Below are positions 7,778-16,401 of a stretch of 64,000 nt of DNA, piece by piece. Source of the stretch: Treponema maltophilum ATCC 51939 (GTDB lineage Bacteria > Spirochaetota > Spirochaetia > Treponematales > Treponemataceae); assembly GCF_000413055.1 (NCBI RefSeq), contig NZ_KE332518.1, positions 451,490 to 515,489 on the forward strand, given 5' to 3'. Positions within the stretch are counted from its first letter, which is position 1. Each line of letters begins with the position of its first letter. The notes under the pieces are model-generated. The model was not told the DNA's origin and did no database searches. It saw nothing but the letters and a program-made list of their open reading frames with translations. The translations under genes were made by a program, and so were the position numbers.

Positions 7778-9169
7778 ATGATGAGATCACTTTATTCCGG
7801 CGTATCCGGAATGCACAATCACCAAACCCGCTTGGACGTTATCGGCAACAACGTAGCCAACGTCAACACGACAGGCTTTAAAAAAGGCCGCGTCAATTTT
7901 CAGGATATGATTTCGCAGCAGTTGTCGGGAGCCGCAAAGCCTACCGTCGAAGTCGGCGGCGTAAACCCTAAAGAAGTCGGCTTGGGCGTTATGGTCGCTT
8001 CGATCGACACGATATTTACGCAGGGCAACTTGCAGTCGACCGGTGTCGGCACGGACGTCGCTATTCAGGGCAACGGCTTTTTCGTCTTAAAAGACGGCGA
8101 AGAAACCTTTTTCACCCGCGCGGGCGCTTTCGGTATAGACCGCGACGGCACGCTCGTGAACCCTGCCGACGGTATGCGCGTGCAGGGCTGGATGGCGCGC
8201 GATTTGAACGGCGAAATGGTTATCAATACGGCGGGCAATACGCAGGACTTGATTATTCCCGTCGGCTCGAAAGACCCGGCAAAGGCGACGCAAAACGTCA
8301 ATTTCGCCTGTAACTTGAACAAAAACACGCCCGAAATCCTTGAAGGAGCGACGGCCGCCGATATTGCCAAAGGTACTTGGGCGACCGAATTTAAAATCTA
8401 CGACAGCTTCGGCAACACGCACAATTTGGCCGTGTCCTTTGCCCGCGTTGCCGGTACGCCCAACCAATGGCGCGCAACTGTAAACGTGGATCCGGACAAT
8501 GCCGATTTTACGCAAACGCGCACCGGTTTGAATACCACCGACGGTATGGGCAACAGCTTTTTGGTCAACTTCGACAATACGGGAACCCTGCTGTCGGTAA
8601 TCGACAGTGCCGGAAACGTAACGAATCCTTCGGGCGAGATTCTTTTACAAACCTCGTTTACCGTTCCCGAATCGAACCCCGATGCCGACGGCAACCCCCT
8701 GCGCCAAACGCTGAACATCAACCTCGGCACAATCGGCAGCCAAAAAAATACGGTAACGCAAAGCGCGTCCGAAAGCAGCACCAAAGCGTTTTATCAGGAC
8801 GGTTACACGATGGGCTATTTGGACAACTTTAAAATAGACCAAACCGGCGTTATCACCGGCGTGTATTCGAACGGTACGAACCGTGTCATCGGACAGATCG
8901 CGATGGCATCTTTTACGAACCAAGGCGGTTTGGAAAAGGCGGGCAACAACACCTACGTGCAGTCGAACAACTCCGGCTTGGCAAATATCGGAACTTCCGG
9001 CATTGCGGGCAAGGGCAGTCTTTTGGCCGGCACGCTGGAAATGTCGAACGTCGATTTAACCGAACAGTTTACCGACATGATCGTAACGCAGCGCGGTTTT
9101 CAGGCGAACTCGAAAACCATTCAAACTTCCGACACCCTGCTGGAAACGGTGCTGTCGCTGAAGCGCTAA
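7778..9169 (+). CDS. flgE: flagellar hook protein FlgE
   Basis: FlgE builds the universal-joint hook of the periplasmic flagellum. The 463-residue sequence starts [20 protein letters not shown] and has the rod/hook motif [20 protein letters not shown], a variable central domain, and the C-terminal [20 protein letters not shown] with a heptad tail that ends in [10 protein letters not shown]. Lysine 165 (in PVGSK) and cysteine 178 (in NFACNL) fall at the positions shown in T. denticola FlgE to form inter-subunit lysinoalanine cross-links, so this hook is probably covalently cross-linked too. It is the last gene of the operon, followed by a strong terminator. Confidence 0.96.
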   Translation: MMRSLYSGVSGMHNHQTRLDVIGNNVANVNTTGFKKGRVNFQDMISQQLSGAAKPTVEVGGVNPKEVGLGVMVASIDTIFTQGNLQSTGVGTDVAIQGNGFFVLKDGEETFFTRAGAFGIDRDGTLVNPADGMRVQGWMARDLNGEMVINTAGNTQDLIIPVGSKDPAKATQNVNFACNLNKNTPEILEGATAADIAKGTWATEFKIYDSFGNTHNLAVSFARVAGTPNQWRATVNVDPDNADFTQTRTGLNTTDGMGNSFLVNFDNTGTLLSVIDSAGNVTNPSGEILLQTSFTVPESNPDADGNPLRQTLNINLGTIGSQKNTVTQSASESSTKAFYQDGYTMGYLDNFKIDQTGVITGVYSNGTNRVIGQIAMASFTNQGGLEKAGNNTYVQSNNSGLANIGTSGIAGKGSLLAGTLEMSNVDLTEQFTDMIVTQRGFQANSKTIQTSDTLLETVLSLKR

Positions 9170-9279
9170 GGTTTTAATGCCGGTACCGGCTGACCCTCAT
9201 TCGGATTGATCGATTAATTGATTGATGACTGATGGATTAATAACCGATTGCCGGATTAAAGTCTTTGTATAAACGAAAT

Positions 9280-9325
9280 AAAGGGACTGTCTTAAAGCGT
9301 GTGCTTTTTTGACAGTCCCTTTTTA
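9280..9325. terminator. intrinsic terminator after flgE
   Basis: A perfect 12-base stem, AAAGGGACTGTC (9280-9291) with GACAGTCCCTTT (9311-9322), is followed by a T-rich tract. It closes the flagellar operon and may also serve the convergent cstA gene. Confidence 0.9.
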
Positions 9326-9367
9326 TTTTAAATCGTCTTCGGGAAATTCCCGGAAAAATACCGGTAC

Positions 9368-10879
9368 TTAGGCTTTTTGCGGACGGCGCCCGATAACAAT
9401 CCGTTTTTGGTTTTCGAGGCTCCGAGCCGGGTTCATGTATATTCTGACGATAAAAAGGGTAAGGAACACGAGTGCAAAGAAAATACCGACCGCGTATGAA
9501 ATCTGAATGCCCTTTATGCCCATGCGCACAAGGTTAAAGCATTCCGGCGCGTACATAAGGTAGGTAATCGAAACGGCCGACATAAAGGTTGCCGGAACAA
9601 CCGCGAGCCAACAGCGATTTCTGCCGGGATAATTCGTTGCAAGATACGCGGCGCCCGTCCACAGTACAATCATCGCAAGCGTTTGATTCGACCACGAAAA
9701 ATAGCGCCATACGACCGTGTAATTGATAAACGAAATGCCGTACCCGATAAGCAAAAGCGGAGCGGCAATCGACAAACGTACGTTCAGCTTTTTTTCGTTA
9801 AGATGAAACCAATCGAAAATAATCATGCGAGCGCTGCGGAAAGCCGTATCTCCCGACGTAATCGGGCAGGCGATAACGCCGATCATCGCAATCGCACCGC
9901 CGACCTTTCCGAGAAGGCCCGTGCATATTGCGTACACGGATTTTGAATTTCCGCCGCCGATGTCGAGCAGGGCTTTAAGACCGGTTCCCGTGCCGTCTTT
10001 GTTCCAAAAGAATGCTATTGCGGCCGATGCCCAAACCATGGCTATAATGCCTTCGGCTACCATCGCTCCGTAAAAAACCCAGCGTCCTTCTTTTTCGTTT
10101 TTAAGCGTGCGCGAAACGATGGGCGACTGCGTTGCATGAAAGCCCGAAATGGCTCCGCAAGCTACGGTAATAAACATGAGCGGCCAAATGGGACGCTGCG
10201 TTGCGCTCGGGTACAAATTGGCAAGCGTGAGTTCCATCAGCGGGCGCGTTCCCGTATTTGCCAGCGTTCCGATCGAAACGCCGACCGCCATAAGAATAAG
10301 GAATATGCCGAAGATCGGGTAAAAGCGCGCTATAACCTTATCGACGGGAAGCAGCGTTGCAAGAAAATAGTAAATAAGTATAATGACGGTCCATACTTTT
10401 ACGTTGAGCCATTCGGGGGTGAGCAGGGCCAAAAGGCCGGCGGGACCCACCATAAATACGACGCCGACCATCACAAGCAGGACGACTCCGAATACGCGCA
10501 TAACGTTTTGCATCGCGGGGCCCAAATATTTTCCGGTAATTTCGGTGATACTTGCGCCGTCGTTGCGCACCGACAGCATGCCTGAAAGGTAATCGTGTAC
10601 GCCGCCCGCAAAAAGCGTACCGCCGACAATCCATAAATAGACGCTCGGTCCCCATAATGCGCCGGAAATAGCGCCGAAGATCGGCCCCAAACCGGCGATG
10701 TTTAAAAGTTGAATTAAAAACGCTTTGGGTTTTGAGATGGGCACATAATCTATCCCGTCCGGATTTTTCATTGCGGGCGTCGGACGGTTTTCATCGGGGC
10801 GGAACACTTTTTCTACAAAGGCTCCGTAGAGAAGATAACCGACAACAAGCGCCGCGACACACAATATAAAAGAAATCAT
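9368..10879 (-). CDS. cstA: CstA-family carbon starvation / peptide-pyruvate type transporter
   Basis: An integral membrane protein of 503 residues with over ten hydrophobic segments. CstA-family features include an N-terminal GYLLYGAFVEKVF, the DGIDYVPISKPKAF region, LLNIAGLGPIFGAISGALWG and GGVHDYLSGMLSVRNDGASI. Characterised members import peptides or pyruvate. This version is shorter than the roughly 700-residue E. coli protein, matching the short form common in spirochaetes and clostridia. An AGGAGG site precedes the ATG at 10879. It is convergent with flgE and follows nrdG with a 98-base gap. Confidence 0.88.
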   Translation of the reverse strand: MISFILCVAALVVGYLLYGAFVEKVFRPDENRPTPAMKNPDGIDYVPISKPKAFLIQLLNIAGLGPIFGAISGALWGPSVYLWIVGGTLFAGGVHDYLSGMLSVRNDGASITEITGKYLGPAMQNVMRVFGVVLLVMVGVVFMVGPAGLLALLTPEWLNVKVWTVIILIYYFLATLLPVDKVIARFYPIFGIFLILMAVGVSIGTLANTGTRPLMELTLANLYPSATQRPIWPLMFITVACGAISGFHATQSPIVSRTLKNEKEGRWVFYGAMVAEGIIAMVWASAAIAFFWNKDGTGTGLKALLDIGGGNSKSVYAICTGLLGKVGGAIAMIGVIACPITSGDTAFRSARMIIFDWFHLNEKKLNVRLSIAAPLLLIGYGISFINYTVVWRYFSWSNQTLAMIVLWTGAAYLATNYPGRNRCWLAVVPATFMSAVSITYLMYAPECFNLVRMGIKGIQISYAVGIFFALVFLTLFIVRIYMNPARSLENQKRIVIGRRPQKA

Positions 10880-10977
10880 ACATACCTCCTATGCGCGTGT
10901 ATATGATAATTATGCATCCCTTTTACGTGTCTGTCAATAAAAAGTCGAAAGAATGCGGCCACGCACCGAAAATCGGA

Positions 10978-11688
10978 TTACCGCAGTTTTGCGTCGGGTA
11001 TAAAGCTTTGCGCATACGAAACAAGATCGTGCATTTCGATATCGGAGTAGGGGATGATGTTATTGTATGCGGGGTCTATGCAGTTTTCGTTTCGGAAAGG
11101 AGCAAAGCGCCACGAAGCGTCTTTGGGCAGCATGGCCGCCATATGCGCAATGTCTTCTTTTTTTACGAGAGGCGGAACCAACACGGTTCTGAATTCGAAA
11201 CAGTCCGAAGGAAGGCGCGTACACAGTTCAATACTGCGCCGCAAAGCGTCTTCGGCTTTTTTGCCGCCGAGAGTACAGCCTAAAAGACCGTAACGATCGG
11301 GCGATGTTTTTATGTCTACTGCTATAAAATCGGGGGTGGTTGCATTGTCGCTAAAAAGTTTTTCCAGCGCGTCCGGATGCATGCCGTTTGTATCGAGTTT
11401 GACTTGATAGCCGATCGCCTTCGCTTTGCGGATAAGTTCCGGAAGTTCTGGACGCATCAGCGCTTCGCCGCCGGAAATGACAAAACCCGAAAGAACATTG
11501 CGCCGCCGTTTTAAATGCTCGAAAACCCGTTCTTCATTATACGAATCTTCCGGCGGCAGCCGGTTAAAAACCAGCTCGCCGCTATAGCAATACGGGCAGC
11601 GCAAATCGCACAGTGTTAAAAACCATGCACAGGCAACTTTTCCCGGATAATCTACGAGGCTCGTCTTTATTAAAGCGCCTGAAAGCAT
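10978..11688 (-). CDS. nrdG: anaerobic ribonucleotide reductase activating protein (radical SAM)
   Basis: NrdG uses a [4Fe-4S] cluster and S-adenosylmethionine to install the glycyl radical on NrdD. The 236-residue protein begins MLSGALIKTSLVDYPGKVA, a typical opening, and carries the cluster motif CDLRCPYC (Cys27, Cys31, Cys34) and the SAM-binding GGEALM (73-78). It belongs to the longer, about 230-residue NrdG class. It is last in the nrdR-nrdD operon, 16 bases after the glycyl-radical/thioredoxin gene. Its real substrate is probably that small protein, because NrdD itself lacks the glycyl-radical loop. Confidence 0.9.
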   Translation of the reverse strand: MLSGALIKTSLVDYPGKVACAWFLTLCDLRCPYCYSGELVFNRLPPEDSYNEERVFEHLKRRRNVLSGFVISGGEALMRPELPELIRKAKAIGYQVKLDTNGMHPDALEKLFSDNATTPDFIAVDIKTSPDRYGLLGCTLGGKKAEDALRRSIELCTRLPSDCFEFRTVLVPPLVKKEDIAHMAAMLPKDASWRFAPFRNENCIDPAYNNIIPYSDIEMHDLVSYAQSFIPDAKLR

Positions 11689-11704
11689 GGTTTTTGCGGA
11701 TCGC

Positions 11705-12250
11705 TTACGCTACGTGTTCCGCTGCGGGGCTGAGTATCGCCGAAAGTTCCGACACCGAATAAGCGCGGCCGGCTTCTTCTCCGTTTTCGTCGAACAAGAT
11801 AACGGTGGGAGCGGCCATAACGCCCAGTTCGGCGGCTTTGTTCAAACCTTCTTCGGTGTCAACGCTTATATAGCGTCCTTCCAAAGAAAGGGTTCCCAAA
11901 TATTTTTTTACCGGCGGGCAGTTCGGACACGTGCTTTTTCCGAAAAACTCATAGGTGAGCTTGCCGCTTACCGGTGCGGACTTTTCGCTTTTTGCGGCGG
12001 GAATATCTTCAGGCGTGCGCACGACAAAAGTCGGTCCGTCGCTTGCGCACGAAGCGCAAGAGCTTTCATAGACAAACTGTTTGCGGTGATTGTACTCTTC
12101 GCGCTTGCCCTTATTCCAGTTGCGTACCGAACGGTAATAACCGACGATTCTCGAATACACTTCCGTTTCCGTTCCGCGCACGTCGGCCAGCTCGTCTTGT
12201 ATGTGGGCTATATCGGCATCGATTTCCGCTATAGTTCTTTTTTGATCCAT
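11705..12250 (-). CDS. detached glycyl-radical domain of class III ribonucleotide reductase fused to a thioredoxin-like domain
   Basis: The 181-residue protein has three parts. Residues 1-27 form a charged helix. Residues 31-59 read VYSRIVGYYRSVRNWNKGKR and on to RKQF, matching the C-terminal glycyl-radical loop of NrdD, with Gly37 as the expected radical site. A CASC pair (Cys65, Cys68) follows. The C-terminal half (about 97-172) is a thioredoxin/glutaredoxin-like fold with the redox pair CPNC (Cys108, Cys111) and the cis-proline APTVILFD. The ATG at 12250 is chosen because GGGAGGA stands just upstream; one at 12271 is also in frame. It lies 36 bases after nrdD and before nrdG, so it should complete NrdD in trans and perhaps reduce it. 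Confidence 0.8.
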   Translation of the reverse strand: MDQKRTIAEIDADIAHIQDELADVRGTETEVYSRIVGYYRSVRNWNKGKREEYNHRKQFVYESSCASCASDGPTFVVRTPEDIPAAKSEKSAPVSGKLTYEFFGKSTCPNCPPVKKYLGTLSLEGRYISVDTEEGLNKAAELGVMAAPTVILFDENGEEAGRAYSVSELSAILSPAAEHVA

Positions 12251-12286
12251 AAAATCCTCCCATGGTATCATTGTATTAGATATCGG

Positions 12287-14410
12287 CTATTGATTCAACA
12301 CAATTTGCCGTTCTTCTTCCAATTTGCGGAGCTTTGAGCGAAGCTCCCGTTCTTTTTCCGCCTTGCATCTGGGACATTCGAAAACTTCTCCGTTCAAATA
12401 ACCGTGAATTTTGCACACCGAATAAATCGGTGAAACGGTGATGTACGGAACGCGGTAGTTTTTCGTTACGGCGCGCACCAAATCGCGGCTCGATCTCCAG
12501 TCTTTTACGGCTTCTCCCATAAAAATATGGAACACCGTACCGCCCGTATATTTTGTCTGCAAGCTTTCCTGATGATCCATCGCTTCAAAGACATCGCTCG
12601 TGTAATCGACGGGCAGCTGCGTCGAGTTCGTGTAGTACGGATCTTTGTCGCCCGACGTGATGATGTCCGGATAATGCCGCTTGTCGTGGCGCGCAAGGCG
12701 GTAGGACGTACTTTCGGCGGGGGTCGCTTCCAAGTTGAAAAGCTCTCCCGATTTTTCCTGATAATCGGCAAGTCTGTTGCGCATGTGCACGAGCACTTCT
12801 TCGGCAAAAGCTTTTCCGCGCGGATGGACGAGGTCGACTCCGAGGAAATTCAGGCAGCATTCGTTCATGCCGCACAAGCCGATTGTATTGAAGTGGTTGT
12901 TCAGCGTCGAAAGGTAGCGCCTCGTATACGGAAAAAGTCCGCCGTCGAGCAGGCGCTGAATAACCTTGCGCTTTGCGCACAGGCTTTCCTTTGCCAAATC
13001 CATAAGATAGTCGAGGCGGGCAAAAAACTGTTCTTTGTTTTTTGCCAAATAGCCGATCTGCGGCAGGTTAATCGTAACGACGCCCAAAGAGCCGGTAAAT
13101 TCGTCCGAACCGAAAAGACCGCCGCCGCGTTTTCGCAGTTCGCGCTTGTCGAGCTGCAAGCGGCAGCACATCGAGCGCACGTCGCCCGGATTCAAGTCGG
13201 AATTGACGAAATTCTGAAAATACGGGGTTCCGTATTGGGAAGTCATTTCGAACAAAAGCTTTGCGTTTTCTCCGTCCCAGTTAAAATCCTTGGTAATGTT
13301 GTATGTGGGAATGGGGTATTGAAAGCCGCGGCCCGCCGCGTCGCCTGCGATCATAAGTTCGATAAAAACCTTATTGATAAGGTCCATTTCTTTTTGGCAG
13401 TCGCCGTAGGTAAACTCGGTTTCCTTGCCGCCGACCACGGCCTTTTTATCGCGCATGTCTTCGGGTACCGTCCAATCGAGCGTAATGTTCGTAAAGGGCG
13501 CTTGGCTTCCCCAGCGGCTGGGCGTATTGACGCCGTAGATAAAACTTTGAATGCACTGGCGCACGTCTTTTTCGCTCATATTGTCTTTTTTGACAAAGGG
13601 AGCCAAGTACGTGTCGAAAGAGCTGAACGCTTGTGCGCCGGCCCATTCGTTTTGCATAATACCCAAAAAGTTTACGATTTGCTGAATGAGCGTGGACAAG
13701 TGTTTTGCCGGCGTCGACGTTATTTTATCGGGAACGCCGCCCAAGCCTTCCGCGATCAGCTGGCGGATCGACCAGCCCGCGCAATAGCCGGAGAACATCG
13801 ATAAATCGTGAATGTGAAAAGCCGCCGTCCGGTGCGCGTCGGCAACTTCCTGCGAATAAATGTTTTTAAGCCAATAGTTCGCGGTGATTGTGCCCGAATT
13901 GTGAAGGATTAAGCCGCCGAGCGAAAAGTTTACGTTTGCGTTTTCGTTTACGCGCCAATCCGATTGGCTCAAATAACCGTCCATCGTCGCGTTTATGTCG
14001 AGCATTAAGCTTTTCGCATCGCGGATTGCTTCGTGCCGTGCGCGGTACAAAATGTAGGCTTTTGCGACTTGAACTTCGTTTTGTTCGATCAAAACCGTTT
14101 CAACGATGTCCTGAATCTCTTCGATCGCGGGAATCGAATGTTCGTGCCTTCCCGCCATCAGAAGACGCAAACGTTCTTCGACTTTTTCGGTCAACAACTC
14201 CGCCTTATCCGGATCGGGCCGTTTTTGAACGGCCGCAATCGCTTTGCCGATGGCGGTACTGATTTTGGAACGGTCGTAATCCCCTATTTCCCCCGACCGT
14301 TTTACTACATGCTTGATGAACATAGCCGACTTTTCTTCTTTTTGCGTTCCCAAAAAGCTTTTCCATTCGGGGAACACCGTTTGTTCGGCAGAGCTGTTTT
14401 GCCCGCTCAT
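12287..14410 (-). CDS. nrdD: anaerobic ribonucleoside-triphosphate reductase, catalytic subunit lacking the glycyl-radical loop
   Basis: Reduces ribonucleoside triphosphates to deoxy forms without oxygen. After a variable leader, an ATP-cone (about 30-125, FIKHVVKRSGEIGDYDRSKI) precedes the ten-stranded barrel, with blocks such as FSGYCAGWSIRQL, SRWGSQAPFTNITLDW, GCQ-like GDVRSMCCRLQLDKR and GLCGMNECCLNFLG. The chain stops after the zinc site (CKIHGYLNGEVFECPRC) and a charged helix ending RQIVLNQ; the RVxGY loop that normally follows is absent and is encoded by the next gene. It has a good GGAGG site and its ATG overlaps the nrdR stop (ATGA). Confidence 0.93.
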   Translation of the reverse strand: MSGQNSSAEQTVFPEWKSFLGTQKEEKSAMFIKHVVKRSGEIGDYDRSKISTAIGKAIAAVQKRPDPDKAELLTEKVEERLRLLMAGRHEHSIPAIEEIQDIVETVLIEQNEVQVAKAYILYRARHEAIRDAKSLMLDINATMDGYLSQSDWRVNENANVNFSLGGLILHNSGTITANYWLKNIYSQEVADAHRTAAFHIHDLSMFSGYCAGWSIRQLIAEGLGGVPDKITSTPAKHLSTLIQQIVNFLGIMQNEWAGAQAFSSFDTYLAPFVKKDNMSEKDVRQCIQSFIYGVNTPSRWGSQAPFTNITLDWTVPEDMRDKKAVVGGKETEFTYGDCQKEMDLINKVFIELMIAGDAAGRGFQYPIPTYNITKDFNWDGENAKLLFEMTSQYGTPYFQNFVNSDLNPGDVRSMCCRLQLDKRELRKRGGGLFGSDEFTGSLGVVTINLPQIGYLAKNKEQFFARLDYLMDLAKESLCAKRKVIQRLLDGGLFPYTRRYLSTLNNHFNTIGLCGMNECCLNFLGVDLVHPRGKAFAEEVLVHMRNRLADYQEKSGELFNLEATPAESTSYRLARHDKRHYPDIITSGDKDPYYTNSTQLPVDYTSDVFEAMDHQESLQTKYTGGTVFHIFMGEAVKDWRSSRDLVRAVTKNYRVPYITVSPIYSVCKIHGYLNGEVFECPRCKAEKERELRSKLRKLEEERQIVLNQ

Positions 14411-14874
14411 TCCTCTCCTCCCAGTTTATTTACTTCCGTAATAAATTCCTTTAAGTTTTCAAAATGCCGGTACACCGAGGCAAAACGTATATACGCAACC
14501 TTGTCTACCTTATACAAAGCTTCGAGCACCAAATCGCCCAAGTTGGACGTCGTAATTTCGCGGCTGCCCTTGCCCTTCATGACGGCAAGGTTTTCTATAT
14601 CGTTTACGATATTCTCCAATTCCGCCGTCGAAACGGGCCGCTTTTCCAGTGCGCGCTCGATGCCTTTTTCCAACTTCGTTTTATCGAACGGTTCGCGCCG
14701 TCCGTCTTTTTTTACGACCATAAAAGGTTTTTCTTCTATATGCTCGTAGCTCGTAAAACGATAGCCGCACTCAAGGCATTCCCTTCTGCGCCGAATGCTT
14801 TCTCCGTTCGCCATTGTTCTGGATTCAAGCACTTTGTCGTCAAGGCTTCCGCAGTACGGACAGCGCATAAGCAC
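14407..14874 (-). CDS. nrdR: transcriptional repressor NrdR
   Basis: NrdR senses ATP/dATP through an ATP-cone and represses ribonucleotide reductase genes. The 155-residue protein has the zinc ribbon MLMRCPYCGS (Cys5, Cys8) and ECLECGYRFTSYE (Cys33, Cys36), the RRRRECLEC signature and the ATP-cone start VVKKDGRREPFDKTKLEKGI (about 54-73). A second ATG six bases in is equally possible. It is first in the operon with nrdD (ATGA overlap) and is preceded by two NrdR-box-like sites, implying autoregulation. Confidence 0.95.
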   Translation of the reverse strand: MLMRCPYCGSLDDKVLESRTMANGESIRRRRECLECGYRFTSYEHIEEKPFMVVKKDGRREPFDKTKLEKGIERALEKRPVSTAELENIVNDIENLAVMKGKGSREITTSNLGDLVLEALYKVDKVAYIRFASVYRHFENLKEFITEVNKLGGEE

Positions 14875-14875
14875 C

Positions 14876-14938
14876 CCTGTATATATAGTGTTATATCGGC
14901 AATATTTGCATTATACAACACTATATTTGCTCATGCAA
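14876..14938 (-). promoter_or_regulatory. nrdR operon promoter with two NrdR-box-like sites
   Basis: Minus strand: TTGCAT (14938-14933), 17-base spacer, TATAAT (14915-14910). Two sites resemble the NrdR box ACACWATATATWGTGT: a strong one at 14876-14891, downstream of the -10, and a weaker half-match at 14918-14933 inside the spacer. Their starts are 42 bases apart, about four helical turns. This fits NrdR repression of its own operon. Confidence 0.7.
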
Positions 14939-15002
14939 GATGTTTTTGGGTAAAAAGTACGGAATTTCGGCATAAAACGTATTTTTTTTGCCCGCATCGA
15001 CT

Positions 15003-15599
15003 TTAACTGCGATTTTGGAGAGAATAGAAAAGATTTTGCGCTTTAAAAAAAGCTGCGGAAATAAAAACCGGGAGCAAAACAAACAGTTTTTTGGGGGAAT
15101 TTTTCCCGGCACGGGCTTTCCACGACAGTTCCGTTTGCGCCCATACCGAAAAAAGGATCGGAATAAAGGCTAAAAACAAAACGAAAAGCAGCGATATTTT
15201 TTTCGGAAGGATTTTTTCGAGCGCCTGTTTTAATTCGAGCGAAGTCGTCGTGCAAAAAAAGAGCGATGTAACCTGCAGCGCGCAGATAAGGCGCACGATT
15301 AAAAGTATAAGCGGCTGTATCGAACCGCCGCCGCCCGTTATGTACGCAAGCGCTTGGGTAAACGCAAGAAAAACGGCGTAATACAAAACAGGTTTAAGGT
15401 CTCTTAATTGACGAACGGGGGAAAAGCCCGCATAAGCCGACAATGCGATATTGAGCAGGATGTACGGCAGGCACCATTTGAGCGGCAAAAAAAAGGCTGC
15501 CGTCGGAAGCAAAAGAAGCAGACATAATTTTAAAAGCGCGGGCATCCTGTGTATAAGACTGTTCCCGCCGCGGTACGAAAAAAGCGGTTGTGCGTCCAT
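15003..15599 (-). CDS. bioN: energy-coupling factor transporter transmembrane protein (EcfT/BioN)
   Basis: The T component of the biotin ECF transporter couples the ATPase to the substrate-binding BioY. The 198 residues from the ATG at 15599 have about five hydrophobic segments (LLKLCLLLLLPTAAFFLPL, ISLLFVLFLAFIPILFSVW) and the coupling-helix motif WKARAGKNSPKK with the ARG-type signature of EcfT. I start it at 15599, one base after the ATPase stop; longer frames would run into the ATPase gene. Last gene of the bioY-bioM-bioN operon. Confidence 0.82.
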   Translation of the reverse strand: MDAQPLFSYRGGNSLIHRMPALLKLCLLLLLPTAAFFLPLKWCLPYILLNIALSAYAGFSPVRQLRDLKPVLYYAVFLAFTQALAYITGGGGSIQPLILLIVRLICALQVTSLFFCTTTSLELKQALEKILPKKISLLFVLFLAFIPILFSVWAQTELSWKARAGKNSPKKLFVLLPVFISAAFFKAQNLFYSLQNRS

Positions 15600-15600
15600 A

Positions 15601-16401
15601 TTACGTCCACACCAAATCTTCCCGTTTGGTATACGAGCATAGGGGATGACGGATGCGCCAACTTGCAAGGTTTTGCTTTAAGCCCTCGTCGGATGAACCG
15701 TCGAAAACGGTTTTGCCCTTGTACAAAACGATTAAGCGGTCGGTCAGCGCATAGCATTTTTCCAATTCATGCGTTAAAAGCAAAACGGTGCGGCCGTCGT
15801 TTTTTAAAAAGCGGATTAAATCGTTCACCTGTACGACGCCGGTGTAATCCAAGTTTGCATACGGTTCGTCGAAAATGACGATGGGACAGTCCATCGCAAG
15901 AATTCCCGCAACCGCAAGGCGCCGTTTTTCGCCGCCGGACAAAAAACGTGCGGGGAAAAAGCTCCGTTCGGCAAGGCCGGTTTTTTCCAATGCGGCGAGG
16001 GTTCTCTCTTTTGCTTCTTTGTCGGGAACTTTAAGGTTTTTTAAGCCGAACATAACGTCTTCGACGGGGGTTTCGCCCAGAATCTGCGTGTCCGCATCCT
16101 GAAAAACCAAGCCGCAGCGTCCCCGTGTCGAAACGCTGCCCGTGGTCGGGTTGTTCAGTCCGGCAATGATCGACATGAGTATGCTTTTGCCCGAACCGTT
16201 CGCCCCGGCAATGAGGACGCATTCCGATTCGAACACATCGAAAGAAATGTCGTCCAAGGCGGTAAAATACGAAGTGCCCGGACTTTTGTGTGCGTCGGCA
16301 TTCCCGTACGCGTTATCGGGAAGTGCCTGCACAAAGCGTTTTACAATGTGATGCAATCGTATAACCGGCCGGGCGTACCGTTCGTCTGCTTCGGCGCTCA
16401 T
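15601..16401 (-). CDS. bioM: energy-coupling factor transporter ATP-binding protein (EcfA/BioM)
   Basis: ABC ATPase of the biotin ECF transporter. In the 266 residues: Walker A GANGSGKS (66-73), Q-loop VFQDADTQ (about 99-106), signature LSGGEKRR (154-161), Walker B IVIFDEP (174-180) and the switch histidine in LLTHELEK. Homology starts near residue 14; the N-terminal leader has an unusual insert (about 30-45) before the A-loop region. The start overlaps the bioY stop (ATGA). A single EcfA with T and S genes alongside suggests a dedicated biotin module rather than a shared one. Confidence 0.88.
   Translation of the reverse strand: MSAEADERYARPVIRLHHIVKRFVQALPDNAYGNADAHKSPGTSYFTALDDISFDVFESECVLIAGANGSGKSILMSIIAGLNNPTTGSVSTRGRCGLVFQDADTQILGETPVEDVMFGLKNLKVPDKEAKERTLAALEKTGLAERSFFPARFLSGGEKRRLAVAGILAMDCPIVIFDEPYANLDYTGVVQVNDLIRFLKNDGRTVLLLTHELEKCYALTDRLIVLYKGKTVFDGSSDEGLKQNLASWRIRHPLCSYTKREDLVWT

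Noticed and set aside
10880-10977. A riboswitch upstream of cstA
   Set aside because: Only 98 bases with a plain AGGAGG site; no conserved structure recognised.
12527-13804. A 425-codon open frame on the plus strand opposite nrdD
   Set aside because: It is the antisense of a well-supported, highly conserved enzyme; no ribosome-binding site or domain, and the composition is that of a mirrored frame.
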